Shown here: positions 18,182 through 25,896 of the stretch, piece by piece
How the letters are laid out: the number at the start of each line of letters is the position of its first letter
How positions within the stretch are numbered: the stretch's first letter is position 1
Origin: Bacteroidales bacterium
GTDB taxonomy: Bacteria > Bacteroidota > Bacteroidia > Bacteroidales > Bacteroidaceae
DNA length: 64,000 nucleotides
Direction of reading: 5' to 3'
Assembly: GCA_004556745.1 (NCBI GenBank)
Contig: SFFY01000001.1
Span: forward strand, 62,001 to 126,000
Position numbers and translations under genes: made by a program
Notes under the pieces: generated by a model
What the model was told of the DNA's origin: nothing
What the model saw: only the letters and a program-made list of their open reading frames with translations
The model's database searches: none

Positions 18182-19285
18182 ATGGCCAAGCAAGCAGACA
18201 AAAAGCCTTCCTTCTTCGCCGGCATCATGTCGTTCCTGTCGTGGTGCGCGGTGCTGCTGCTTTGGGCTTCGGCGGCAGGCATCTATCTACACCCCGCCCT
18301 CTTCAAGTGGGTGCAGCTCTTAGAACTTGCCTTCCCCCTGCTGCTCGGTTTCGTGCTCCTTTGCTTCGTGCTCAGTCTGCTGCTCGCGCCGCGCCGGGCG
18401 TGGATTGCCTTTGTGGGCATCGTGGCCTGCATAGGCAGCGTGCGCGACTATTGTCCCGTCAATCTCACCTCGCCGCCGCCCAAAGGCTGCATCAAAGTGC
18501 TTACTTACAACGTGATGGGATTTGCCGGCTGGGAGAAAGATGCCGACGGGCATTACGTTATTCCGGCTTACCTTGTAGACAGCCGCGCCGATATCATTTG
18601 CTGTCAGGAAGTGGGCAGCGGCGGTAGCGGTTACGACGATGTCTTTGGAAAATTCATGCCCTCCAAAGGCTATTACGCCGACACCGTCAATGCGAATGGC
18701 AATATACTTTGCTGTTTCTCCCGCCTCAAAATCACGCGCAAGCAGGTAGTTTGCAGCGGCAGCGGCAACGGTTGCGGCGCGTTTTGGCTGCTTTCGGCTC
18801 CGGGCGACACCATAGTGGTGCTCAACGCCCACCTCGAAAGCAATCACCTTTCCTCCGAAGAGCGCAGCCATTACCAGAATTTGATAAAGGAGACCGATAG
18901 CCTTGAAAACGCGCTCAGCGGGCGTTCCAAGCAAATCCTAGCCAAACTGGCAGACGCTGCCGTAAAGCGTGCCCGCCAGGCTGACGAGATGATTGAATTT
19001 ATTGACAGCGTGGGCAGAGACGGAAAAACGTTCATCGTGTGCGGCGACTTCAACGACACGCCTATTTCTTACGCCCATCATCTCTTTTGCAGCCGCATGA
19101 CGGATGCCTACCGCGCCACAGCCAACGGCATCGGGCGCACGTTCAACCGCAATGCCATGTACGTGCGCATCGACCATATCTTCTGCTCCGAAGAATGGAA
19201 ACCCTATGCCTGCACTGTCGACCGCGCGGCCGTGGCTTCCGACCATTACCCCGTTTCCTGCTATCTAAAACGCGGGGGAAAGTAA
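18182..19285 (+). CDS. Membrane-anchored endonuclease/exonuclease/phosphatase family protein
   Basis: The 367 residues begin with two or three hydrophobic segments (about 10-90), typical of Bacteroidota EEP proteins with the catalytic domain outside the membrane. The domain shows the metal and catalytic motifs TYNVMGF, CCQEV, NAHLES, CGDFNDTP, RIDHIF and SDHYPV. The fold covers DNases, sphingomyelinases and phosphoinositide phosphatases; the substrate cannot be read from the sequence. It starts 7 bp after the rhomboid gene. Confidence 0.85.
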   Translation: MAKQADKKPSFFAGIMSFLSWCAVLLLWASAAGIYLHPALFKWVQLLELAFPLLLGFVLLCFVLSLLLAPRRAWIAFVGIVACIGSVRDYCPVNLTSPPPKGCIKVLTYNVMGFAGWEKDADGHYVIPAYLVDSRADIICCQEVGSGGSGYDDVFGKFMPSKGYYADTVNANGNILCCFSRLKITRKQVVCSGSGNGCGAFWLLSAPGDTIVVLNAHLESNHLSSEERSHYQNLIKETDSLENALSGRSKQILAKLADAAVKRARQADEMIEFIDSVGRDGKTFIVCGDFNDTPISYAHHLFCSRMTDAYRATANGIGRTFNRNAMYVRIDHIFCSEEWKPYACTVDRAAVASDHYPVSCYLKRGGK

Positions 19286-19325
19286 AAAAAACATCGCATT
19301 TTGTGCGGAGAAACTTAGAAATAGG

Positions 19326-19333
19326 TAAATTTG
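19326..19333 (+). promoter_or_regulatory. Promoter for fba
   Basis: TAAATTTG fits the -7 consensus, with TTTTG at 19299-19303 as a -33 element (22-bp spacer). The start codon is 47 bp downstream. Confidence 0.65.
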
Positions 19334-19379
19334 CAAGGCAAACGAAAAAACTTTTTAATATCCCTAATTTTTTATCTTT

Positions 19380-20390
19380 ATGATTAACTACAAAGACTTA
19401 GGTTTGGTGAACACGCGCGAAATGTTCGCACGCGCCATCAAGGGCGGCTACGCTATCCCCGCTTTCAACTTCAACAACATGGAACAGCTGCAGGCTATCA
19501 TCAAGGCCGCTTCTGCAAAGAAGAGCCCCGTGATCCTTCAGGTGTCCAAAGGCGCACGCGCTTACGCCAACCAAACACTGCTTCGTTATATGGCCGAAGG
19601 TGCCGTTGAATACGCTAAGGAACTTGGCTGCAAGCATCCTGAAATCGTGCTCCACCTCGACCACGGCGACTCTTTCGAAACTTGCAAAAGCTGCATCGAC
19701 ATGGGCTTCAGCTCTGTGATGATTGACGGCTCTGGCCTCCCCTACGAAGAGAATGTTGCCCTCACGAAGAAGGTGGTTGACTACGCTCACCAGTTCGATG
19801 TAACCGTAGAAGGCGAACTCGGCGTATTGGCAGGCGTTGAGGACGAAGTTTCTCACGCAGAAAGCCACTACACGAAGCCCGAAGAAGTTGTAGACTTCGC
19901 CACCCGCACCGGTTGCGACAGCCTCGCTATCTCTATCGGCACAAGCCACGGCGCTTACAAGTTCACGCCCGAGCAGTGCACCGTAGACCCCCAGACGGGT
20001 CGCCTCGTGCCTCCTCCCTTGGCATTCGACGTGCTCGACGCCGTAATGAAAGAGCTCCCCGGCTTCCCCATCGTGCTCCACGGTTCTTCCAGCGTTCCCC
20101 AGGAAGAAGTTGACACCATCAACAAGTACGGCGGCAAACTCCCCAACGCAGTCGGCATTCCCGAAGAGCAGCTCCGCAAGGCCGCAGCCAGCGCAGTTTG
20201 CAAAATCAACATCGACTCCGACAGCCGCTTGGCCATGACCGCTGCTATCCGTCAGGTGTTCGCCGAAAAGCCGGGCGAATTCGATCCCCGCAAGTACCTC
20301 GGCCCCGCCCGCGACAACATGCAGAAGCAGTATGAGCACAAGATTGTCGAAGTGCTTGGTTCTGAAAACAAACTTGCCAACCTCGACTAA
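19380..20390 (+). CDS. fba: Class II fructose-bisphosphate aldolase
   Basis: The enzyme cleaves fructose 1,6-bisphosphate in glycolysis and is zinc dependent. The 336 residues carry class II landmarks: PAFNFNNMEQLQAI, HLDHGDSFETCK (zinc ligands and catalytic Asp), EGELGVLAG and HGSSSVP. Codon use is strongly biased toward C-ending codons, as in pnp and pckA, which suggests high expression. It has its own promoter and a strong terminator, so it is probably monocistronic. Confidence 0.95.
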   Translation: MINYKDLGLVNTREMFARAIKGGYAIPAFNFNNMEQLQAIIKAASAKKSPVILQVSKGARAYANQTLLRYMAEGAVEYAKELGCKHPEIVLHLDHGDSFETCKSCIDMGFSSVMIDGSGLPYEENVALTKKVVDYAHQFDVTVEGELGVLAGVEDEVSHAESHYTKPEEVVDFATRTGCDSLAISIGTSHGAYKFTPEQCTVDPQTGRLVPPPLAFDVLDAVMKELPGFPIVLHGSSSVPQEEVDTINKYGGKLPNAVGIPEEQLRKAAASAVCKINIDSDSRLAMTAAIRQVFAEKPGEFDPRKYLGPARDNMQKQYEHKIVEVLGSENKLANLD

Positions 20391-20412
20391 TCGCAATTAA
20401 CAAAAAAATATG

Positions 20413-20446
20413 GTGCGCCCCGATAATTTCGGGGCGCACTTTTTTA
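20413..20446 (+). terminator. Terminator after fba
   Basis: The perfect stem GTGCGCCCC/GGGGCGCAC (20413-20421 with 20431-20439) is followed by six T. Confidence 0.92.
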
Positions 20447-20464
20447 TATCAACGTTTTTATTTT

Positions 20465-20686
20465 TACGACAACTTAGACAACAAGAGACAACTCCGAGTC
20501 TGACAATTATGCGCTTAATATGACGACAACATAGACAACGGGGCGTATTTTATACGCCCGCCTCGCATGCGCTGGAAGACAACTGAAAGTTGTCAGAAGT
20601 TGTCCCTGTTGTCGTCACATTAAAACGGTAGCGCAGCCGAGAATCTCGAAATACGTTGTCAAAAGTTGTCTAAGTTGTCGTAAAAA
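20465..20686. repeat. Nested GACAAC/GTTGTC palindromic repeat, copy 2
   Basis: This is the same element as 7281-7496 in the same orientation, with close conservation of TTAATATGACGACAACA, the core GGGGCGTATTTTATACGCCC and the closing GTTGTCTAAGTTGTCGTAA. Small insertions occur in the loop. It occupies most of the gap between fba and pnp. Confidence 0.88.
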
Positions 20687-20696
20687 ACAAACGATT

Positions 20697-20739
20697 TTAG
20701 TAGACTAGTAGACGAGTAGACAAGTATACTCGTTTACTA
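20697..20739. repeat. Octamer array (GTAGACKAGTA type)
   Basis: Octamers in both orientations (GTAGACGA, then TCGTTTAC) follow directly after the palindromic repeat. The same pairing of the two repeat families is seen at 7281-7547. Confidence 0.65.
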
Positions 20740-20834
20740 ACAAACGCGCGTTTGCGGCAGAGGTTTTGTGCCTGTTTGTGTGCCGGAAATTGCTTTTTCC
20801 TATAAGAAAAACTCTTTGCCTCAAAAAAAATAAG

Positions 20835-20842
20835 TAATTTTG
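20835..20842 (+). promoter_or_regulatory. -7 box for pnp
   Basis: TAATTTTG lies 55 bp before the pnp start. A CTTTG at 20814-20818 may be the -33 element, but its spacing (16 bp) is short. Confidence 0.55.
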
Positions 20843-20897
20843 CGCGGTTTATTTATCAGAATACCACTTTTTTACACTTTATAAAACCAACATTTAG

Positions 20898-23114
20898 ATG
20901 AACGTGATTACCAAAACCGTGTCTCTGCCCGATGGACGCACCATCAGCATCGAGACAGGCAAGCTTGCCAAACAAGCCGATGGAGCCGTTATGCTGCGCA
21001 TGAACAACACCATGCTCCTGGCCACTGTTTGCGGTGCAAAGGACGCTGTTCCCGGAACGGACTTCATGCCTTTGCAATGTGACTACAAAGAAAAGTATTC
21101 GGCTGCCGGCCGTTTCCCCGGCGGTTTCACGAAGCGTGAGGGCCGCGCCTCCGACTACGAAATCCTTACGTCGCGCCTCGTCGACCGCGCCCTGCGCCCC
21201 CTGTTCCCCTCCGACTATCATGCAGAAGTGTTCGTGAACATCACGCTCTTCTCGGCCGACGGCGTGGACATGCCCGATGCACTCGCCGGTTTCGCCGCCT
21301 CCGCCGCCCTCGCCTGCTCCGACATTCCCTTTGAAGGACCTATCTCGGAGTGCCGCGTGGCTCGCATCAACGGCGAATATGTCATCAACCCCACCTTCGA
21401 ACAACTCGAAAAGGCCGACATGGACCTCATGGTCGGCGCAACGGAAGAAAACATCATGATGGTGGAAGGCGAAATGGACGAAGTGCCCGAAAGCGCACTC
21501 CTCGAAGCGCTCAAAGCCGCCCACGAGGCCATCAAGCCCATGTGCCGCCTCCAAAAAGAACTTTCCAAAGAACTCGGCACCGACGTGAAGCGCGAATATT
21601 GCCACGAGGTGAACGATGAGGAACTGCGCCAGCAGGTGAAGGACACTTGCTATCAACCTTGCTACGAGGTGACGAAGCAGGGCCTCGAAAAGCACGCCCG
21701 CATGGACGCTTTCGAGGCTATCCGAGAAAACTTCAAGGAAACCTATGCCGCCGCCCACGCTGACCTCACGCCCGAAGAACTCGAAGAGAAGAATGGCCTG
21801 ATCGACAAATACTACCACGATGTAGAGAAGGACGCCATGCGCCGCTGCATTCTCGACGAAGGCATCCGCCTCGACGGCCGCAAGACCACGGATATCCGTC
21901 CCATCTGGTGCGAGGTTGACCCTCTGCCCGGCCCTCACGGTTCTTCTATCTTCACCCGCGGCGAAACGCAGAGCCTCTCTACCTGCACACTCGGCACAAA
22001 ACTCGACGAGAAGATGGTGGACGACGTGCTCGACAAGAGTTACATGCGCTTCCTCCTGCACTACAACTTCCCGCCCTTCTCCACCGGCGAGGCAAAGGCA
22101 CAGCGCGGCGTTGGCCGCCGCGAAATCGGCCACGGTCACCTCGCTTGGCGCGGCCTCAAAGGACAACTCCCCAAGGACTTCCCCTACACGGTGCGCATCG
22201 TGAGCGATATCCTCGAGTCCAACGGTTCCAGTTCTATGGCCACCGTTTGCGCCGGCACGCTCGCCCTTATGGACGCCGGTGTACCCATCAAGGCACCCGT
22301 GAGCGGCATCGCAATGGGCTTGATCAAGAATCCCGGCGAAGACAAATACGCCGTGCTCTCCGATATCCTCGGCGATGAGGACCACCTCGGCGACATGGAC
22401 TTCAAGACGACGGGTACGCTCAAAGGTCTCACCGCCACGCAGATGGACATCAAGTGCGACGGCCTCTCTTACGAAATCCTCGAAAAGGCGCTTGCGCAGG
22501 CCAAGGCCGGTCGCGAGCATATCCTCGGTGAGATGATGAAGACCATCTCCGAGCCGCGTGCCGACTACAAGCCCCACGTGCCCCGCATCGTTGCCTTCGA
22601 AATTCCCAAAGAGTTCATCGGCGCCGTTATTGGCCCGGGCGGCAAGATTATCCAGGGCATGCAGGAAGACACCGGCGCAACCATCACCATCGACGAAGAA
22701 GACGGCGTGGGCAAGGTGCAGGTATCGGCTCCCAACAAAGAGAGCATCGACGCAGCCGTTGCCAAGATCCGTGCCATCGTGGCCATTCCCGAAGTGGGCG
22801 AGGTTTACGACGCAAAAGTTGTGAGCATCATGCCTTACGGCTGCTTCGTAGAGTTCATGCCGGGCAAGGAAGGCCTGCTCCACATCAGCGAGATTGCCTG
22901 GAAGCGCCTCGAAAACGTAGAGGAAGCCGGCATTCACGAAGGCGACACCATTCAGGTGAAACTTCTTGAGATTGACGAGAAGACCGGCAAGTTCCGCCTT
23001 TCCCACCGCGTGCTCGAAGAGAAGCCCGAGGGTTGGGAAGAGCGTCCCGCCCGCCGTCCGCGTCGCGAGGGCGACAACCGCGAACGCCGCCCCCGCCGTG
23101 AAGAACGCGAATAA
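20898..23114 (+). CDS. pnp: Polynucleotide phosphorylase
   Basis: PNPase degrades RNA 3' to 5' by phosphorolysis. The 738 residues show two RNase PH domains joined by a helical linker, a KH domain (EFIGAVIGPGGKIIQGMQ, about 575-640) and an S1 domain (GEVYDAKVVSIMPYGCFVEF, about 645-710). The C-terminal tail is arginine rich (ARRPRREGDNRERRPRREER), which could bind RNA. It is flanked by its own promoter and a strong terminator. Confidence 0.97.
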   Translation: MNVITKTVSLPDGRTISIETGKLAKQADGAVMLRMNNTMLLATVCGAKDAVPGTDFMPLQCDYKEKYSAAGRFPGGFTKREGRASDYEILTSRLVDRALRPLFPSDYHAEVFVNITLFSADGVDMPDALAGFAASAALACSDIPFEGPISECRVARINGEYVINPTFEQLEKADMDLMVGATEENIMMVEGEMDEVPESALLEALKAAHEAIKPMCRLQKELSKELGTDVKREYCHEVNDEELRQQVKDTCYQPCYEVTKQGLEKHARMDAFEAIRENFKETYAAAHADLTPEELEEKNGLIDKYYHDVEKDAMRRCILDEGIRLDGRKTTDIRPIWCEVDPLPGPHGSSIFTRGETQSLSTCTLGTKLDEKMVDDVLDKSYMRFLLHYNFPPFSTGEAKAQRGVGRREIGHGHLAWRGLKGQLPKDFPYTVRIVSDILESNGSSSMATVCAGTLALMDAGVPIKAPVSGIAMGLIKNPGEDKYAVLSDILGDEDHLGDMDFKTTGTLKGLTATQMDIKCDGLSYEILEKALAQAKAGREHILGEMMKTISEPRADYKPHVPRIVAFEIPKEFIGAVIGPGGKIIQGMQEDTGATITIDEEDGVGKVQVSAPNKESIDAAVAKIRAIVAIPEVGEVYDAKVVSIMPYGCFVEFMPGKEGLLHISEIAWKRLENVEEAGIHEGDTIQVKLLEIDEKTGKFRLSHRVLEEKPEGWEERPARRPRREGDNRERRPRREERE

Positions 23115-23146
23115 CTTTGCCTACAAAGCGCAATATTAATATGCCA

Positions 23147-23185
23147 TCGCCCCGAAAGTTTCGGCTTTCGGGGCGATTTTTTTTG
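23147..23185 (+). terminator. Terminator after pnp
   Basis: ATCGCCCCGAAAG (23147-23159) pairs perfectly with CTTTCGGGGCGAT (23166-23178), followed by eight T. Confidence 0.93.
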
Positions 23186-23655
23186 TCAGCCACCAAAGCC
23201 CGTCCTTTTTGCATCGGACTATCTTGCCAAAGGGCACAGACTATCTTATAATGTCGTTCAGACCGTCATATAACGCAGTCCAAACTATCCCCGAACTATT
23301 TTTCATTTGCTCGGGGATAGTTTTTCCTTCCCCCTTGCAAGTTTTCACTATCTGCGCAGAAAAAGTTTATTACAAATTTTGTAACATGTATTACAAACTT
23401 TGTAATATGTGTTACAAAGTTTCTAACAAGCGTTACAAACTTTGTAACAAAAAATTTCTTAGCAGAAAATGAAAAATATCAGGCAGCAAATAAAAAATTG
23501 CTTGGGGATAGTGAAAAATAACTCGGGGATAATCGCGGCGACCTGCGCAGACAGTTGTTGCCGCAACGGCGGCCGCCTGCCGCGATTGAAGTGATAAAGG
23601 GGACTAAAAACGCAAAAATAATCATAAGATTGTGGCAAGTTTCGCTGATAGTCAG
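23186..23655. other. Structured gene-free region between pnp and the superoxide reductase gene
   Basis: I see no credible gene; the open frame at 23209-23472 reads through a repeat array. Positions 23282-23325 form a hairpin (AACTATCCCCGA with TCGGGGATAGTT, followed by T). The motif TYGGGGATA recurs at about 23503 and 23522, next to GTGAAAAATA. TCTGCGCAGA lies at 23351-23360. The 21-bp array is listed separately. Confidence 0.6.
23369..23448. repeat. 21-bp-period palindrome array, copy A (4 units)
   Basis: Four 17-bp imperfect palindromes of the form RTTACAAANTTTGTAAY start at 23369, 23390, 23411 and 23432. The 4-bp spacers are ATGT, ATGT and AAGC. The period is exactly 21 bp, close to two helical turns. 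Related arrays lie at 41522-41601 and 51580-51680. Confidence 0.92.
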
Positions 23656-23663
23656 TAGATTTG
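23656..23663 (+). promoter_or_regulatory. -7 box for the superoxide reductase gene
   Basis: TAGATTTG fits TAnnTTTG and lies 33 bp before the start codon. Confidence 0.6.
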
Positions 23664-23696
23664 CCAAACAGATTAACCACAAAAACATTTAGAGCC

Positions 23697-24071
23697 ATGA
23701 CACAGAACAACGAAATCTACAAGTGCGCCATCTGCGGCAATGTGGTGGAAGTGGTGCACGCCGCCGGCGGCACACTGGTGTGCTGCGGCAAACCGATGAC
23801 CCTCCTCACGGAGAACACAACCGATGCTTCGCACGAGAAGCACGTGCCCTTCTTGGTCAGCACCCCCGAAGGCGTGCTGGTACGCGTGGGAAGCGCAGAG
23901 CACCCCATGCAGCCCGAACATTTCATAGAGTGGATTGAACTCGAAACCCACGAGGGCATCATGCGCCACCATTTGCAGCCCGGCGACAAGCCCGAGGCAT
24001 TCTTCTGCACCAAGGCGAAGGTAAAAGCCGCCCGCGCCTATTGCAATCTGCACGGACTTTGGAAGGCCTGA
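23697..24071 (+). CDS. dfx: Desulfoferrodoxin-type superoxide reductase
   Basis: The enzyme reduces superoxide to peroxide without producing oxygen, a typical defence of anaerobes. The 124 residues contain the N-terminal rubredoxin-like Fe(SCys)4 site (Cys10, Cys13, Cys29, Cys30 in YKCAICGN and LVCCGKPM). The C-terminal superoxide reductase domain has EKHVPF and HPMQPEHFIEWIEL, and CNLHGLW supplies the active-site Cys and His. This is a 2Fe-SOR. The ATG at 23697 (MTQNNE) is preferred to the in-frame 23661 because that region holds the -7 box. Confidence 0.93.
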   Translation: MTQNNEIYKCAICGNVVEVVHAAGGTLVCCGKPMTLLTENTTDASHEKHVPFLVSTPEGVLVRVGSAEHPMQPEHFIEWIELETHEGIMRHHLQPGDKPEAFFCTKAKVKAARAYCNLHGLWKA

Positions 24072-24113
24072 AACGCCCGTATTTACATCCCTATGCCCGT
24101 GCATCGTTTCCAT

Positions 24114-24162
24114 GATATTCGGCTGCGTTCGGAAAATCTTCCGAGCGCAGCCGAATATCTTG
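24114..24162 (+). terminator. Hairpin after the superoxide reductase gene
   Basis: Positions 24114-24134 pair with 24139-24159 around GATATTCGGCTGCG with one mismatch. No good T run follows, so it may act as an mRNA 3'-end stabiliser as well as a terminator. Confidence 0.55.
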
Positions 24163-24229
24163 AAACAAAATACAACCCCAATAGGCTTTTGTGTAAAATG
24201 ACAGAAATACAAATTTTCAAAATACATTT

Positions 24230-24790
24230 ATGAATATAGAATATGAAAAGATGTTGAGAGGTGAGGCTTACAATGCAATAGACGAAAGTTTGCTGAAAGA
24301 ACTAAATGCTTGTAAAGACCTTTGCTGGGAATACAATCATATACGTCCATCGCTCATAAAAGAACGTAATAAAAAACTCCACGAGATACTTGGCTCGTGC
24401 GATGAAGACACATTCATCAACCAACCTTTCTTCTGTGACTACGGCAAACATATCCGAGTGGGCAAGCGTTTCTTTGCCAACTTCAACTGGACGGTACTGG
24501 ACGAAGCAATGGTGACCATTGGCGACGATTGCTTTATAGGACCAAATGTAAGCATTTACACCGCCTGCCACCCGACAGACCCTATTGAAAGAAACACCCG
24601 GATAGAATGGGCACGCCCTGTTACCATTGGTGACAACTGCTGGATAGGAGGAAGCACGACAATTCTGCCAGGTGTTACTATTGGAAATAATGTAACCATT
24701 GGAGCAGGGAGCGTGGTTGTGAAAGATATACCATCCGACTGCGTGGCCGTTGGCAATCCGGCAAAGGTTATCAAGAAAAGGTCATCTTGA
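24230..24790 (+). CDS. Maltose/galactoside O-acetyltransferase-like hexapeptide enzyme
   Basis: The 186-residue protein belongs to the LbH (left-handed beta-helix) acetyltransferases that use acetyl-CoA. It has the Maa/LacA N-terminal helix region (EKMLRGEAYNA, LLKELNACKDLCWEYN), then hexapeptide repeats with the motifs TACHPTDP (catalytic His) and WIGGSTTILPGVTIGNN. The true acceptor sugar is unknown. Its A/T content and codon use (AAA, ATA, AGA) differ visibly from the GC-rich neighbours, which suggests acquisition by transfer. It is followed by a strong terminator and appears monocistronic. Confidence 0.88.
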   Translation: MNIEYEKMLRGEAYNAIDESLLKELNACKDLCWEYNHIRPSLIKERNKKLHEILGSCDEDTFINQPFFCDYGKHIRVGKRFFANFNWTVLDEAMVTIGDDCFIGPNVSIYTACHPTDPIERNTRIEWARPVTIGDNCWIGGSTTILPGVTIGNNVTIGAGSVVVKDIPSDCVAVGNPAKVIKKRSS

Positions 24791-24809
24791 CAGAAAGGCA
24801 GATAAAATC

Positions 24810-24847
24810 CCCGCCGCATCGTTTTCACGGTACGGCGGGCTTTTTTA
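24810..24847 (+). terminator. Terminator after the acetyltransferase gene
   Basis: CCCGCCG (24810-24816) pairs with CGGCGGG (24833-24839), followed by C and six T. Confidence 0.85.
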
Positions 24848-24912
24848 GCGGGCTTTGGAAGGGGAAAAACAAAGTTTTAAGTAAGAAAATAGGGAAATAC
24901 GCAAAAAAAGCC

Positions 24913-24920
24913 TACTTTTG
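24913..24920 (+). promoter_or_regulatory. -7 box for rfbA
   Basis: TACTTTTG fits TAnnTTTG and lies 64 bp before the rfbA start codon. Confidence 0.6.
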
Positions 24921-24983
24921 CAAAGATATAGCATATTGTGCATTATAATCTCATAGACCTAAAAACGCATAAAATCCATAACT

Positions 24984-25862
24984 ATGAAAGGAATTGTCCT
25001 CGCCGGCGGCAGCGGCACGCGCCTCTACCCCATCACCAAAGGCATCAGCAAACAACTTATTCCCATTTTCGACAAACCGATGGTGTACTACCCCATTTCG
25101 GTGCTGATGCTTGCCGGCATTCGTGAAATCCTCATTATCTCCACGCCGCAAGACCTCCCCGGCTTCCGCCGCCTGCTGGGCGACGGCAGCGACTACGGCG
25201 TGCACTTCGAATATGCCGAGCAACCCTCGCCCGACGGACTGGCACAGGCCTTTATCATCGGCGAAAAGTTTATCGGCGATGACAGCGTTTGCCTCGTGCT
25301 GGGCGACAACATCTTCCACGGCAGCAATTTCCGCCACATTCTGCGTGCAGCAGTGAAGACGGCGGAGGAAGACGCCAAGGCCACCGTGTTCGGCTATCGC
25401 GTGAACGACCCCGAGCGCTACGGCGTGGTGGAATTCGACGCAGAAGGGCGTTGCATGAGTATTGAGGAAAAGCCGGCGCAGCCGAAGAGCAACTACGCTG
25501 TTGTGGGCCTGTACTTCTATCCCAACAAGGTGGTGCAGGTGGCCAAGAGCATCAAGCCCTCGGCACGCGGAGAGTTGGAAATCACCACGGTGAATCAGGA
25601 GTTCCTTGCCGCTGGCGAACTGATGGTGCAGACACTCGGCATCGGGTTCGCATGGCTCGACACGGGTACGCACGACAGCCTGAGCGAGGCTTCTACCTTT
25701 ATCGAAGTCATCGAAAAGCGCACGGGTCTGAAAGTGGGCTGCCTTGAAGGCATCGCCCTGCAACAAGGCTGGATTACGCCCGAGCAGGTGCGCCAAACGG
25801 CACAGCCTATGGCGAAGAACCAGTACGGGCAATATCTCCTCAAACTTGCCGAAGGTAAATAG
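24984..25862 (+). CDS. rfbA: Glucose-1-phosphate thymidylyltransferase
   Basis: RfbA (RmlA) makes dTDP-glucose from glucose 1-phosphate and dTTP, the first step to dTDP-L-rhamnose. The 292 residues carry the nucleotide-binding GGSGTRLYP (8-16), the KQLIPIFDKPMVYYP stretch, LGDNIFHG and a WLDTGTHDSL block. The usual partners rfbB, rfbC and rfbD are not adjacent. A secreted-protein gene follows 34 bp later and may be co-transcribed. Confidence 0.95.
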   Translation: MKGIVLAGGSGTRLYPITKGISKQLIPIFDKPMVYYPISVLMLAGIREILIISTPQDLPGFRRLLGDGSDYGVHFEYAEQPSPDGLAQAFIIGEKFIGDDSVCLVLGDNIFHGSNFRHILRAAVKTAEEDAKATVFGYRVNDPERYGVVEFDAEGRCMSIEEKPAQPKSNYAVVGLYFYPNKVVQVAKSIKPSARGELEITTVNQEFLAAGELMVQTLGIGFAWLDTGTHDSLSEASTFIEVIEKRTGLKVGCLEGIALQQGWITPEQVRQTAQPMAKNQYGQYLLKLAEGK

Positions 25863-25896
25863 GGACGGGCATAACATTAGTCCCAAAACAGTAAAA

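Noticed and set aside
20856..23006. 716-residue frame antisense to pnp
   Set aside because: It runs across almost all of pnp with no recognisable motifs or start signals.
23369..23448. CRISPR array
   Set aside because: Repeats are 17 bp with constant 4-bp spacers and there are no cas genes; a CRISPR needs variable spacers of about 30 bp.
23209..23472. Open frame of 87 residues over array A
   Set aside because: Its translation (repeated YYKLCN) is only the 21-bp palindrome array read in frame, since 21 is a multiple of 3.
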